From: an uncultured Burkholderiales bacterium
GTDB lineage: Bacteria > Pseudomonadota > Gammaproteobacteria > Burkholderiales > Burkholderiaceae
Length of the DNA stretch: 21,520 nucleotides
Reading direction: 5' to 3'
Assembly (NCBI GenBank): GCA_903845315.1
Contig: CAIMWY010000064.1
Coordinates: 1 to 21,520 of the forward strand
In this document: positions 9,901 through 16,342 of the stretch, in pieces
Layout of the letters: every line of letters begins with the position of its first letter
Numbering within the stretch: the stretch's first letter is position 1
Made by a program: the position numbers and the translations under genes
Notes under the pieces: generated by a model
What the model saw: the letters and a program-made list of their open reading frames with translations, nothing else
Databases searched by the model: none
Told to the model about the DNA's origin: nothing

Positions 9901-10469
9901 CACCACACTTTGAATTCCGCTTTCCACGTGTGGGCGATCTCCACACCCCGGGCATCTCCTTGACCCTGCGCAATGCCTTAGAACCATGGCACGTCATGGG
10001 TGAAGAAGGCTCCAGCGGAGGTACCGTGCGGTATGTTGACTCGTCGCTCGAGCGCATCGAAGTTCACGTGACAGGCTTGAACCCCAGTCGCCATACCGTG
10101 AGCGTCAATGGCCGCTCCCTGCCACTGCAGCCCACCGGCACCGTGGGTGAATACGTGGCAGGGGTTCGTTACCGCGCTTGGGCGCCGTCTTCTGCCCTGC
10201 ACCCAACCATCGGTGTGCATGTGCCGCTGACTTTTGACATTGTGGACACATGGATGAAGCGTTCCGTTGGCGGCTGCCAGTACCACGTCGCCCACCCCGG
10301 AGGGCTCAGCTATGAAACGCTGCCAGTCAACGCCTACGAGGCAGAAAGTCGACGCCTGTCGCGCTTCTTTCCGCTAGGCCACACACCTGGCAAGCTGGAC
10401 ATGGGTCCGGCCACCGTGGGAGTCGCTGCGAGCAAAGAGTTTCCTTTCACGTTGGACTTGCGACGCTGA
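6957..10469 (+). CDS. Transglutaminase plus DUF2126 (permuted glutamine-synthetase-like ligase) protein
   Basis: A 1170-residue two-domain cytoplasmic protein. Residues 1-300 are a transglutaminase-like cysteine domain: an N-terminal beta region starting HHVTHYTYDR, then catalytic Cys184 in RSGSCRDSAW, His233 in DLHAWCEVYLPGAGW and Asp249 in GLDPTSG. Residues about 310-1165 are DUF2126, which comparative genomics identifies as a circularly permuted glutamine-synthetase-like amidoligase. Visible motifs are TMGGEPTFV (332-340), EVNIHPAHNW (734-743), TGTGGGNHVVMGG (774-786) and LELRAFEMPPHARM (904-917). A low-complexity Gly/Ala-rich linker lies at about 590-640. ATG at 6957 is chosen because the family begins MSIHAALHHVTHYTY. 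ATG at 6936 is possible, and frame extension to 6783 would overlap the divergent gene. It is the first gene of a four-gene operon. The reaction is not established; an ATP-driven ligation coupled to a thiol transfer or cleavage is inference. Confidence 0.94.
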   Translation: MSIHAALHHVTHYTYDRLVELGPQVIRLRPAPHCRSKVLSYALKVEPAHFINWQQDPLANYQARLVFHEKTDEFKVTVDLVVEMAVYNPFDFFLEPTAETFPFSYDTATSLELAPYLATLAPTSKFQAYCKSIDMDALKREPIRTIDFLVQINQKLHLDVDYLIRMEPGVQTPEETLTLRSGSCRDSAWLMVQLLRQCGLAARFVSGYLIQLTSDVKSLDGPSGTEVDFTDLHAWCEVYLPGAGWIGLDPTSGLFAGEGHIPLACTPQPSSAAPIEGLVDEAEVEFSHEMKVTRVLESPRVTKPYTEDQWMEVLALGDVVDRRLNDGDVRLTMGGEPTFVAVNDRDAPEWNTEALGPTKRAYATELVHKLRDEYGKGGFLHFGQGKWYPGEQLPRWALGIYWRADGQPCWHNPDLFADERVPSHYTSEDAEKFTHTLALKLGLDGQHITAGYEDTWYYLWRERRLPGNVDPFDSRLEDEMERARLHRVFTQGLKQVVGYVLPIKANEPELPGPRWSTGSWFLRDERMYLVPGDSSMGYRLPLDSLPWVTAADYPYPINQDHYAERQPLPHAAALKAQYAHHARFTHFSAHENGGGFAEGGTVALGANDYAKQMAKGSASKAANALDAAHANTAPGKFQSASWITRTAICVEVRDPARANGPNVELAGKAGQPAQSLMYVFMPPLTRLEDYLELLSAVEATAQELNMRIVLEGYGPPRDPRLKVLAVTPDPGVIEVNIHPAHNWQEIVEHTEFLYQASFESRLSAEKFMTDGRHTGTGGGNHVVMGGATPTDSPFLRKPELLASLILYWHNHPSLSYLFSGMFIGPTSQAPRVDEARNDQIYELEIALAEIRNNRAKYGVDLPPWLVDRSLRNLLIDVTGNTHRSEFCIDKLYSPDSSTGRLGLLELRAFEMPPHARMSVVQQLLLRALVARFWEQSYEAPATRWGTELHDRFLLPHFVKVDFDDVLTELGDNGFHFDPAWFAPHFEFRFPRVGDLHTPGISLTLRNALEPWHVMGEEGSSGGTVRYVDSSLERIEVHVTGLNPSRHTVSVNGRSLPLQPTGTVGEYVAGVRYRAWAPSSALHPTIGVHVPLTFDIVDTWMKRSVGGCQYHVAHPGGLSYETLPVNAYEAESRRLSRFFPLGHTPGKLDMGPATVGVAASKEFPFTLDLRR

Positions 10470-10490
10470 ACTTGGCACCGATGAGACAAT

Positions 10491-13298
10491 GTGCCTACTG
10501 TGGAGACACCTCAAACCCAAACCAACAAAACCTCACCAACGCCAGCGTTGGCTGAGGTGGTGAGCGCTTTGACACATCCCGCCGACAGTGGGCACTTTGA
10601 TGAATTGGTAGGTGCCAGCAGCCCTTCCCCACAAGCTCAGTCCCCCTTCAAGCCCTTTACGCAGCTCCCGACCCTTTCCAACCCAAGTCCGCTGGCTGCC
10701 ACAAACAGCGCACAAATCAAGGCCTCCGTCACTCCCGCCACCCTGGCCCAAAGTGAGCTGACACAGCAGTGGCGCACCTTCTTTGAAGAACTGGGTCCGC
10801 TGGGTCTCGAAGATCTCGACCGCAGAACCCAAGCCTTGGCCCGTCAGGTGCGCGACAACGGCATCACCTACAACGTCTACGCCAGCCAAGGCGGGCCTCA
10901 AAGGCCTTGGGCGGTCGATTTGTTTCCCCTCATCCTGACACCGCAAAGCTGGCAACAGATTGATCATGGTGTGCAGCAACGCGCCCGCCTCTTAGAGCGT
11001 GTCATGGCCGATGTGTACGGTCCTCAGCAACTGATCCGACACGCCATGATCCCTCCTGCTTTGGTGCAAGGTCATCCTGGTTATGTTCGGGCCATGCATG
11101 GCGTGTCACCTGTGGGCGGCACCCACTTGCACATTGCTGCGTTTGACTTGGCGCGTGGCCCCAACGGGCAATGGGCGGTGGTGTCTCAACGCACCCAAGC
11201 ACCGTCGGGCTTGGGTTATTTGCTTGAAAACCGCTTGCTGATTTCGCGCCAATTTCCACAAGCGTTTGAAACCATGCATATTCAACGCTTGGCTGCTACC
11301 TACCGGGTTTGGGTGGAGTCGCTCAAACAGCACAGCCCTGCTGGCGCACAAGCCCATGTGGCACTGCTCACCCCAGGTCCTTACAACGAAACCTACTTTG
11401 AGCACGCTTACCTTGCCCGCTACCTAGGCCTAAGCTTGGTCGAAGGTGGCGATTTGACTGTGCGTGATGAGCGCCTGTACCTGCGCACCTTGCGCGGTTT
11501 AGAACCCGTGCATGTGTTGCTCAAACGCATGGACGACGAGTTTCTAGACCCCCTGGAGTTGCGCGCCGACTCGACCTTGGGCATTCCCGGCCTGCTGCAA
11601 GCCGTGCGTGCAGGCCACCTGGTGGTGGCCAACAGCCCGGGCTCGGCCTTCCTCGAGTCTCCTGCCTTGATGGGCTTTTTCCCGGCTTTGAGCGAAACCC
11701 TGCTGGGCGAGACCCTGCAGTTACCAGCCTTGGACACCTGGTGGTGCGGCGAGCGAGCGGCCTTGTCCTCGGTGCTGCCGCAACTCGACCATATGGTGAT
11801 CAAACCCACGTATCCAGGCTCTGCCAGTCATGGAAGTTTTGAGCCAGCCCTAGGTCGATCACTCACCGAGCCGCAACGCGACGAATGGGTGGGGCGCATC
11901 ACCCGTCAACCAGATCGTCACACCTTGCAGGCCTATATGCCTTTGTCGCAAATGCCGACTTGGAAAAACGCCCAAGAAGGCATCGTGCCCCGCTCGGTCA
12001 TGCTGCGCGTGTTTGCCTTGCGCAATGGCCCCGACTCATGGCGCGTGCTACCCGGCGGTTTGGCCCGTATTGCCGCGCCGAATGCCGAGATTGCCTCGAT
12101 GCAACGCGGTGGCAGCAGTGCGGACGTGTGGGTACAAACCGAGGCTGATGTAGACCGCAGCACCTTGCTGACCAAGACTGCCAGCTCGGTGAGCTTCACA
12201 CACCGCCCACGCATGGTGACCAGCCGAGCCGCAGAAAACCTCTATTGGCTTGGACGCTACACCGAGCGCAGCGAGAACATGGTGCGTCTGGTGCGCTTGT
12301 GCCTCGAAGCCCTCAACGGGGAGGACCCGGCATCGCGCAGCTTGTGGGCTTGGTTGCAACAACTCACCCAGCGTCAAGGTTTAATCCCTTTTGGCGTGCC
12401 CTTTGCCCAAGCGCATGGCGCGGATGAAGCCAGCCCCTCCACCCCCAGCGTGGGCACCCGTCGCAGGGTGTTTGAGCGCACTTTGATTGCTTGCCTTGAC
12501 CAAGACGAACACACCACCAGCGTGGGTTACAACTTGCGCGCTTTGCGGCAAGCTGCATCCTCCCTGCGCGAGCGTTTGTCGCCTGAGCACTGGAACGCCA
12601 TCGTCCATTGTGTTGAGCAATTCAGCGTTGACTGCACTCTGACCCTGTCACGCCCCGAGTTTTCTGCCATTCAGGCATTGCAAGCCTTGGAGACTGCCAG
12701 CGCCACCTTAGCGGCCATCACGGGTGCACAAACCGACCGGATGACGCGTGACGATGGTTGGCAACTGCTGAGCATTGGCCGCCATGTCGAACGTTTGGGG
12801 TTTTTGGCAGATGCCTTGGACTTGGCAGTTGATGTGGGCGCCTTTGAACTGACGCATGAGGTCTCACACAAAGACGGCCCTGCCCTTGCAGAGCCCTTGG
12901 ACAACAGCTCGCACTTCACCGCCTTGCTGGCCTTGTTTGACAGCACCATCACCTTTCAGGCCCAACACCAACAAAGCCGCGACTTGGCTCCTTTGGTCGA
13001 ACTACTGATCCAAGACAACGACAACCCCCGGTCTTTGGCTTGGGTCACCCGCTCGCTGCGTGCGCGCCTGTCCAAACTGGCTGTCACCCCCATGGGCGAA
13101 CCCGATGCACTCGCCCTCTTGGTGCCCCACGTGCAGCGTGCCAACCTTGAGGAACTCTGTGAACGCGATGCCCGCGGACAACTGACCCAGTTGCGCAGTT
13201 GTTTGTCCACCTGTGTGCAAGCCGCTTGGCAAGTGTCGGATGCGATCTCCGGCCACTATTTCAGTCACACCCAAGACGGTGACAGCGTGGGCGCTTGA
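10491..13298 (+). CDS. Fusion of circularly permuted ATP-grasp and alpha-E domains
   Basis: 935-residue fusion of the two proteins encoded separately at 1454-3855. Residues 1-85 are a Pro/Ser/Thr-rich, probably disordered extension. Residues about 90-550 are the ATP-grasp part, with LLTPGPYNETYFEHAYLA (292-309), RMDDEFLDP (346-354) and GGLARIA (522-528). Residues about 577-925 are alpha-E, with RYTERSENMVRL (589-600), IGRHVERL (762-769) and DNDNPRSL (842-849). Several ATP-grasp positions differ from the stand-alone paralogue: LEDN is VSQR (231-234), the glycine loop after the lysine is PTYPGSASHG (439-448), and RHIDLRPF is RSVMLRVF (501-508). The enzyme may therefore be weakly active or regulatory. 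The start is GTG at 10491, 21 bases after the preceding stop; an overlapping ATG at 10489 is out of frame. A start further into the disordered region cannot be excluded. Confidence 0.92.
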   Translation: MPTVETPQTQTNKTSPTPALAEVVSALTHPADSGHFDELVGASSPSPQAQSPFKPFTQLPTLSNPSPLAATNSAQIKASVTPATLAQSELTQQWRTFFEELGPLGLEDLDRRTQALARQVRDNGITYNVYASQGGPQRPWAVDLFPLILTPQSWQQIDHGVQQRARLLERVMADVYGPQQLIRHAMIPPALVQGHPGYVRAMHGVSPVGGTHLHIAAFDLARGPNGQWAVVSQRTQAPSGLGYLLENRLLISRQFPQAFETMHIQRLAATYRVWVESLKQHSPAGAQAHVALLTPGPYNETYFEHAYLARYLGLSLVEGGDLTVRDERLYLRTLRGLEPVHVLLKRMDDEFLDPLELRADSTLGIPGLLQAVRAGHLVVANSPGSAFLESPALMGFFPALSETLLGETLQLPALDTWWCGERAALSSVLPQLDHMVIKPTYPGSASHGSFEPALGRSLTEPQRDEWVGRITRQPDRHTLQAYMPLSQMPTWKNAQEGIVPRSVMLRVFALRNGPDSWRVLPGGLARIAAPNAEIASMQRGGSSADVWVQTEADVDRSTLLTKTASSVSFTHRPRMVTSRAAENLYWLGRYTERSENMVRLVRLCLEALNGEDPASRSLWAWLQQLTQRQGLIPFGVPFAQAHGADEASPSTPSVGTRRRVFERTLIACLDQDEHTTSVGYNLRALRQAASSLRERLSPEHWNAIVHCVEQFSVDCTLTLSRPEFSAIQALQALETASATLAAITGAQTDRMTRDDGWQLLSIGRHVERLGFLADALDLAVDVGAFELTHEVSHKDGPALAEPLDNSSHFTALLALFDSTITFQAQHQQSRDLAPLVELLIQDNDNPRSLAWVTRSLRARLSKLAVTPMGEPDALALLVPHVQRANLEELCERDARGQLTQLRSCLSTCVQAAWQVSDAISGHYFSHTQDGDSVGA

Positions 13299-13300
13299 TC

Positions 13301-14275
13301 ATGTTGCTGCACGTTTTGCACACCACCACCTACCACTATGCAACACAAGTGGAAACGGCACAGCACATGGCCCATTTGCTGCCGCGCAACTTACCCTCCC
13401 AAACCGTGCGCAATGCGGCGCTGCAAATCACACCCGCGCCGGCAGCCCGTAGCGACCATGTCGATGTGTTTGGCAACCTGCGGAGTTTTTTTTCATTGCC
13501 CGTGCCGCACAGCAGTTTGCACATCGAAGCCAGCAGTTTGGTCCATACACACACCACGCCTTTCGAAACGAGCCAAGTCGCCAAAACCCCATGCTGGGAA
13601 AAAGTTCGGGACCATTTTGTCTATCACGCAGGCGCTGCTTGGGATGCTGCCAATGAATTTGTCTTTGCTTCTCCCTATGTTTCGCCGCATGCCGAATTTG
13701 CCGAATTTTCACGCGCCAGTTTCTCAGCGCAACGCCCAGTCTTGGCGGCGGCTTGCGATTTGATGACTCGCATCCACCAAGAGTTGGAATACGCCAGCGA
13801 AAGCACCGACGTCAACACCCCGGCACGTGAGGCCTTGGCCAAACGCCAAGGCGTTTGCCAGGACTTTGCGCATATCCTTCTTTGCTGTTTGCGTACCCAA
13901 GGTTTGGCGGCACGCTATGTCAGCGGCTATTTGCTGACCGAGCCTCCAGAAGGCCAAGCACGTTTGATTGGCAGCGATGCCTCACACGCTTGGGTCTCGC
14001 TGTATGTACCCAACACAGATGAAGGCAAACTCACCACCCATGGCCAATGGTTTGACCTCGACCCCACCAACAACCGCTGGGGTTTGAACTCACCGGGTCA
14101 AGACTATGTCACGCTCGCTCTCGGGCGTGACTTTGGCGATGTGTCACCTGTGCGCGGTGTGATCCACGGCGGGGCCAGCCACACCCTAGAAGTCGGCGTC
14201 ACGGTGTTCCCGATCGACGACCTTCCCATTGCTCTCGAGAATGCAGCAGTTGAGCCTTCTAAAATTTCCACTTGA
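13301..14275 (+). CDS. Transglutaminase family protein (second copy)
   Basis: 324-residue cytoplasmic protein. It starts with the bacterial transglutaminase N-terminal beta domain (residues 1-80, MLLHVLHTTTYHYATQVE), followed by the transglutaminase-like catalytic core. The triad is visible: Cys186 in QGVCQDFAH, His229 in DASHAWVSLY and Asp254 in WFDLDPTNN. In bacteria this fold more often hydrolyses or transfers amide bonds than cross-links proteins; the substrate here is unknown. ATG at 13301 begins 2 bases after the stop of the fused ATP-grasp gene. An in-frame TTG at 13295 would overlap that stop. Either way the genes are translationally coupled. It differs from the other transglutaminase (6957-10469) in having no DUF2126 part, so the operon supplies two distinct cysteine enzymes. 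Confidence 0.94.
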   Translation: MLLHVLHTTTYHYATQVETAQHMAHLLPRNLPSQTVRNAALQITPAPAARSDHVDVFGNLRSFFSLPVPHSSLHIEASSLVHTHTTPFETSQVAKTPCWEKVRDHFVYHAGAAWDAANEFVFASPYVSPHAEFAEFSRASFSAQRPVLAAACDLMTRIHQELEYASESTDVNTPAREALAKRQGVCQDFAHILLCCLRTQGLAARYVSGYLLTEPPEGQARLIGSDASHAWVSLYVPNTDEGKLTTHGQWFDLDPTNNRWGLNSPGQDYVTLALGRDFGDVSPVRGVIHGGASHTLEVGVTVFPIDDLPIALENAAVEPSKIST

Positions 14276-14295
14276 AATTCACCAAGGACCTCACC

Positions 14296-14751
14296 ATGAG
14301 CATTTACGACCGCCTGCAATCACTCCACATCACCCTGCCCCCCGTGGCTGTTCCCGCTGCGGCTTATGTGCCATTTGTGCAAACCGGCAAGCTGGTGTTC
14401 TTGAGCGGCCACATCGCCAAGCAAGACGGTAAAGCCTGGGTTGGGCAACTGGGTCGCAACATCACCACGGACCAAGCCAAGGCGGCCGCGCGCTCAGTGG
14501 CCATTGATTTACTGGGTACCTTGCACGCCGCCGTGGGCGACTTGAACAAAGTGCAACGCATCGTCAAAGTCATGAGCTTGGTCAACTCCACACCCGACTA
14601 CACCGAACAACATCTCGTCACCAACGGTTGCAGCGAATTGATTGGTGAAGTCTTTGGTGACAAGGGCGCACATGCACGCAGCGCATTTGGTGTGGCACAA
14701 CTACCCATGGGTACTTGCGTTGAAATAGAGTTGATCGCCGAACTGGCCTGA
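14296..14751 (+). CDS. RidA family (YjgF/YER057c/UK114) protein
   Basis: 151-residue protein of the RidA superfamily, in the subgroup of about 150 residues (YjgH/Rut-like) rather than the 128-residue archetype. Visible family features are LVFLSGHIAKQDGK (about 35-48), a central helix AAARSVAIDLLGTL, a second V-K-V-M strand, and a C-terminal LPMGTCVEIELIAELA with the acidic strand end. Archetypal RidA hydrolyses reactive enamine/imine intermediates; the catalytic arginine near residue 105 of RidA is here replaced by the ARSAFGVAQLPMG context, in which an Arg remains. ATG at 14296 is preceded by AAGGA at 14284-14288 with 7-base spacing. It follows the second transglutaminase by 20 bases, so it is probably the last gene of that operon. 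No terminator hairpin is visible after it. Confidence 0.9.
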   Translation: MSIYDRLQSLHITLPPVAVPAAAYVPFVQTGKLVFLSGHIAKQDGKAWVGQLGRNITTDQAKAAARSVAIDLLGTLHAAVGDLNKVQRIVKVMSLVNSTPDYTEQHLVTNGCSELIGEVFGDKGAHARSAFGVAQLPMGTCVEIELIAELA

Positions 14752-14810
14752 CAACTTCGTTCATCCCAGCACAGCCAAGCCTCTCTGCCTGAGATTCAAC
14801 GCAAGTAGTT

Positions 14811-15797
14811 TCACTGGACCCAGCTCAACACCCAAGGCACGGTGACAATTGCCAGCAGGGTCGACAAAGCCACGGCAGCAGGCACTGCGTCTTCGCCCAC
14901 TGCGTAACGCTGGGAAAACAAAAACACATTGGCGCCAATGGGCATCGAGGCCGCACTCACCATCACCGCCAGCGCCAGCCCAGTCACACCAAACGCCCAA
15001 CCCAGCAGCAGCACCAGCAAGGGATGCCCCAGGTTCTTGAGCAAGGCCAAACTCGTCGCCACCCACAAGGGTCTCATGGCCTGCCCACGACTTTGCCCAG
15101 ACCAGGACTGACGCACATCGTGCAACACCCCCGCCAAAGTGATACCGACCAGCAACAAGGCCAAAGGTCCGAAGGTGCTGCCCATCCATTGAAGCGGTTT
15201 GTCGAGAAACTCGGGCATATCCCAACCCAGTTGACCAAAACCCAGCCCCAACAAAATAGGCAAGGGGACTGGATGGATCACTGCATTGCGCACCGCCAGC
15301 GCAATCGTCATCATCGGATGGCGGTTGGCCAAGCCCGTGGTGGGATCGGCCGCGGCTTCACGCGCCAACACCAACTCCAGCACCACCGTGGCCAAAGTCA
15401 GCATGACCAGGGCATGTAAAGAAATCAAGGTGAACAGGTAGACCAAGCCAGGCGGGCCGTACATCAGGCCAATCAAAGGAATACCCAGCATCACCGTGTT
15501 GCTGAAGGTGGCAGCCAAAGCTAGAACGGTTGCGCGGCGATTCCAACCCAAACACGAGAACAGCACAACAAACAAACCCACCGCACCCACAAAGTACAGA
15601 ACCACGGGCTGAACATCCAATTGGTCAAAGTGAACTTGGCTCATGGTCCGAAACAACAAGGCTGGCGCCAAGACCATGAAAGCCAGATGAGATATATCTT
15701 TGGCGCCAATTTGCGTGACCCAGCCACGCAAGCCTACCCAAAACCCGATGGCAATCAACAGGACCACCGGCAGCAAAGAACTGAGCACAAACAACAT
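14811..15797 (-). CDS. AEC family transporter (auxin efflux carrier-like permease)
   Basis: 328-residue inner-membrane protein with about ten hydrophobic helices, five at each end of a more polar middle (about residues 150-175, DPTTGLANRHP). Conserved AEC features are visible: an N-terminal helix ending in a glycine-rich turn, FSNTVMLGIPL (about 118-128) in the fourth helix, and ASMPIGANVFLFSQRYAV (about 284-301) in the C-terminal half. Family members export or import small organic acids such as malate or malonate; the substrate cannot be read from sequence. It converges with the RidA gene, with 59 bases between their stops and no hairpin seen. The ATG at 15797 has only a weak purine stretch before it. 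Confidence 0.92.
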   Translation of the reverse strand: MLFVLSSLLPVVLLIAIGFWVGLRGWVTQIGAKDISHLAFMVLAPALLFRTMSQVHFDQLDVQPVVLYFVGAVGLFVVLFSCLGWNRRATVLALAATFSNTVMLGIPLIGLMYGPPGLVYLFTLISLHALVMLTLATVVLELVLAREAAADPTTGLANRHPMMTIALAVRNAVIHPVPLPILLGLGFGQLGWDMPEFLDKPLQWMGSTFGPLALLLVGITLAGVLHDVRQSWSGQSRGQAMRPLWVATSLALLKNLGHPLLVLLLGWAFGVTGLALAVMVSAASMPIGANVFLFSQRYAVGEDAVPAAVALSTLLAIVTVPWVLSWVQ

Positions 15798-15849
15798 AGA
15801 GCTTTAAAAGCGCTGGGCGCTCAGACAAAATTCAATGATTCCAATGCAA

Positions 15850-15870
15850 AGGGCCCACCAATGGGGCCCT
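15850..15870 (-). terminator. GC-rich hairpin between two leftward genes
   Basis: AGGGCCC (15850-15856) and GGGCCCT (15864-15870) form a perfect 7-bp stem with a 7-base loop. On the minus strand it is followed by TTTGC, a short T run, so it may end transcription from the small gene at 15912-16103. It sits beside a second hairpin at 15877-15901. Confidence 0.5.
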
Positions 15871-15876
15871 CAATTT

Positions 15877-15901
15877 AAGGCTCTGAACGTTGCAGAGCCT
15901 T
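15877..15901 (-). terminator. Hairpin just downstream of the 63-codon gene
   Basis: AAGGCTCTG (15877-15885) and CAGAGCCTT (15893-15901) form a perfect 9-bp stem with a 7-base loop. It begins 10 bases after the stop codon of the small leftward gene. The following minus-strand bases (AAATTG) lack a strong T tract, so it could be a terminator working with the neighbouring hairpin or a 3' end that stabilises RNA. Confidence 0.55.
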
Positions 15902-15911
15902 GAATGACTAC

Positions 15912-16103
15912 TTAAGCTTTCACTGTTCTGAAGCCAGAGTAAATCCGAGACACCGGGCGACTTCTTTGCTCGGCTTCTTGCGCCAACTGGGCGCGTATAC
16001 GGTCAAACGTGGCTTTGATCCCAGACTTTTCGGGGGGGATGCACTTAAAGCGACGCTCCAACGCCACATCAGGCGGATCCATTTGAAATACTGACTTGTC
16101 CAT
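15912..16103 (-). CDS. Small hypothetical protein, 63 residues
   Basis: I do not recognise this protein. It is read as a gene because GAGGAG (minus strand, 16114-16109) sits 5 bases before its ATG, which is the best ribosome binding site in the window, and because a 9-bp hairpin follows its stop by 10 bases. The protein is polar and charged, has no signal peptide or membrane segment, and has one cysteine. It begins MDKSVFQMDPPDVALERRF, and the middle part, FDRIRAQLAQEAEQRSR (about 34-50), is likely helical. It lies alone between the leftward AEC gene and the divergent glycosyltransferase. Overlapping minus-strand frames at 15920-16147 and 16069-16335 lack a ribosome binding site of this quality. 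Confidence 0.6.
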   Translation of the reverse strand: MDKSVFQMDPPDVALERRFKCIPPEKSGIKATFDRIRAQLAQEAEQRSRPVSRIYSGFRTVKA

Positions 16104-16248
16104 ATAGGCTCCTCAGAACTCGATGAGGAAACAACGCATGACGCCAAGATTTGGTGGACACTCGCTGCAAAAATAATTCAACCCTTCCTAAGTCATTGAT
16201 TTTTATAGACTCCGCACAGGATTTTCGCCGCTTCGCGCTCAAGACTCC

Positions 16249-16254
16249 TATAAT
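16249..16254 (+). promoter_or_regulatory. Possible -10 box for the glycosyltransferase gene
   Basis: A perfect TATAAT lies in the 239-base gap between the 63-codon gene and the glycosyltransferase, about 90 bases before the latter's first usable start. No good -35 hexamer is found 16-18 bases upstream, so this is only a candidate. Transcription would start near 16261. Confidence 0.35.
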
Positions 16255-16342
16255 TTTTGGACTCTGAAAGCGTCCCCTGCCACTGTATTCCCCCCCCATT
16301 TTTGTCTCCTCCAGCCAACGCAGGTCCATCGGCATCGGCAGC

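Noticed and set aside
16069..16335. An 88-codon minus-strand frame overlapping the 63-codon gene
   Set aside because: It lacks a ribosome binding site, runs across the presumed promoter region and competes with a better-supported start at 16103.
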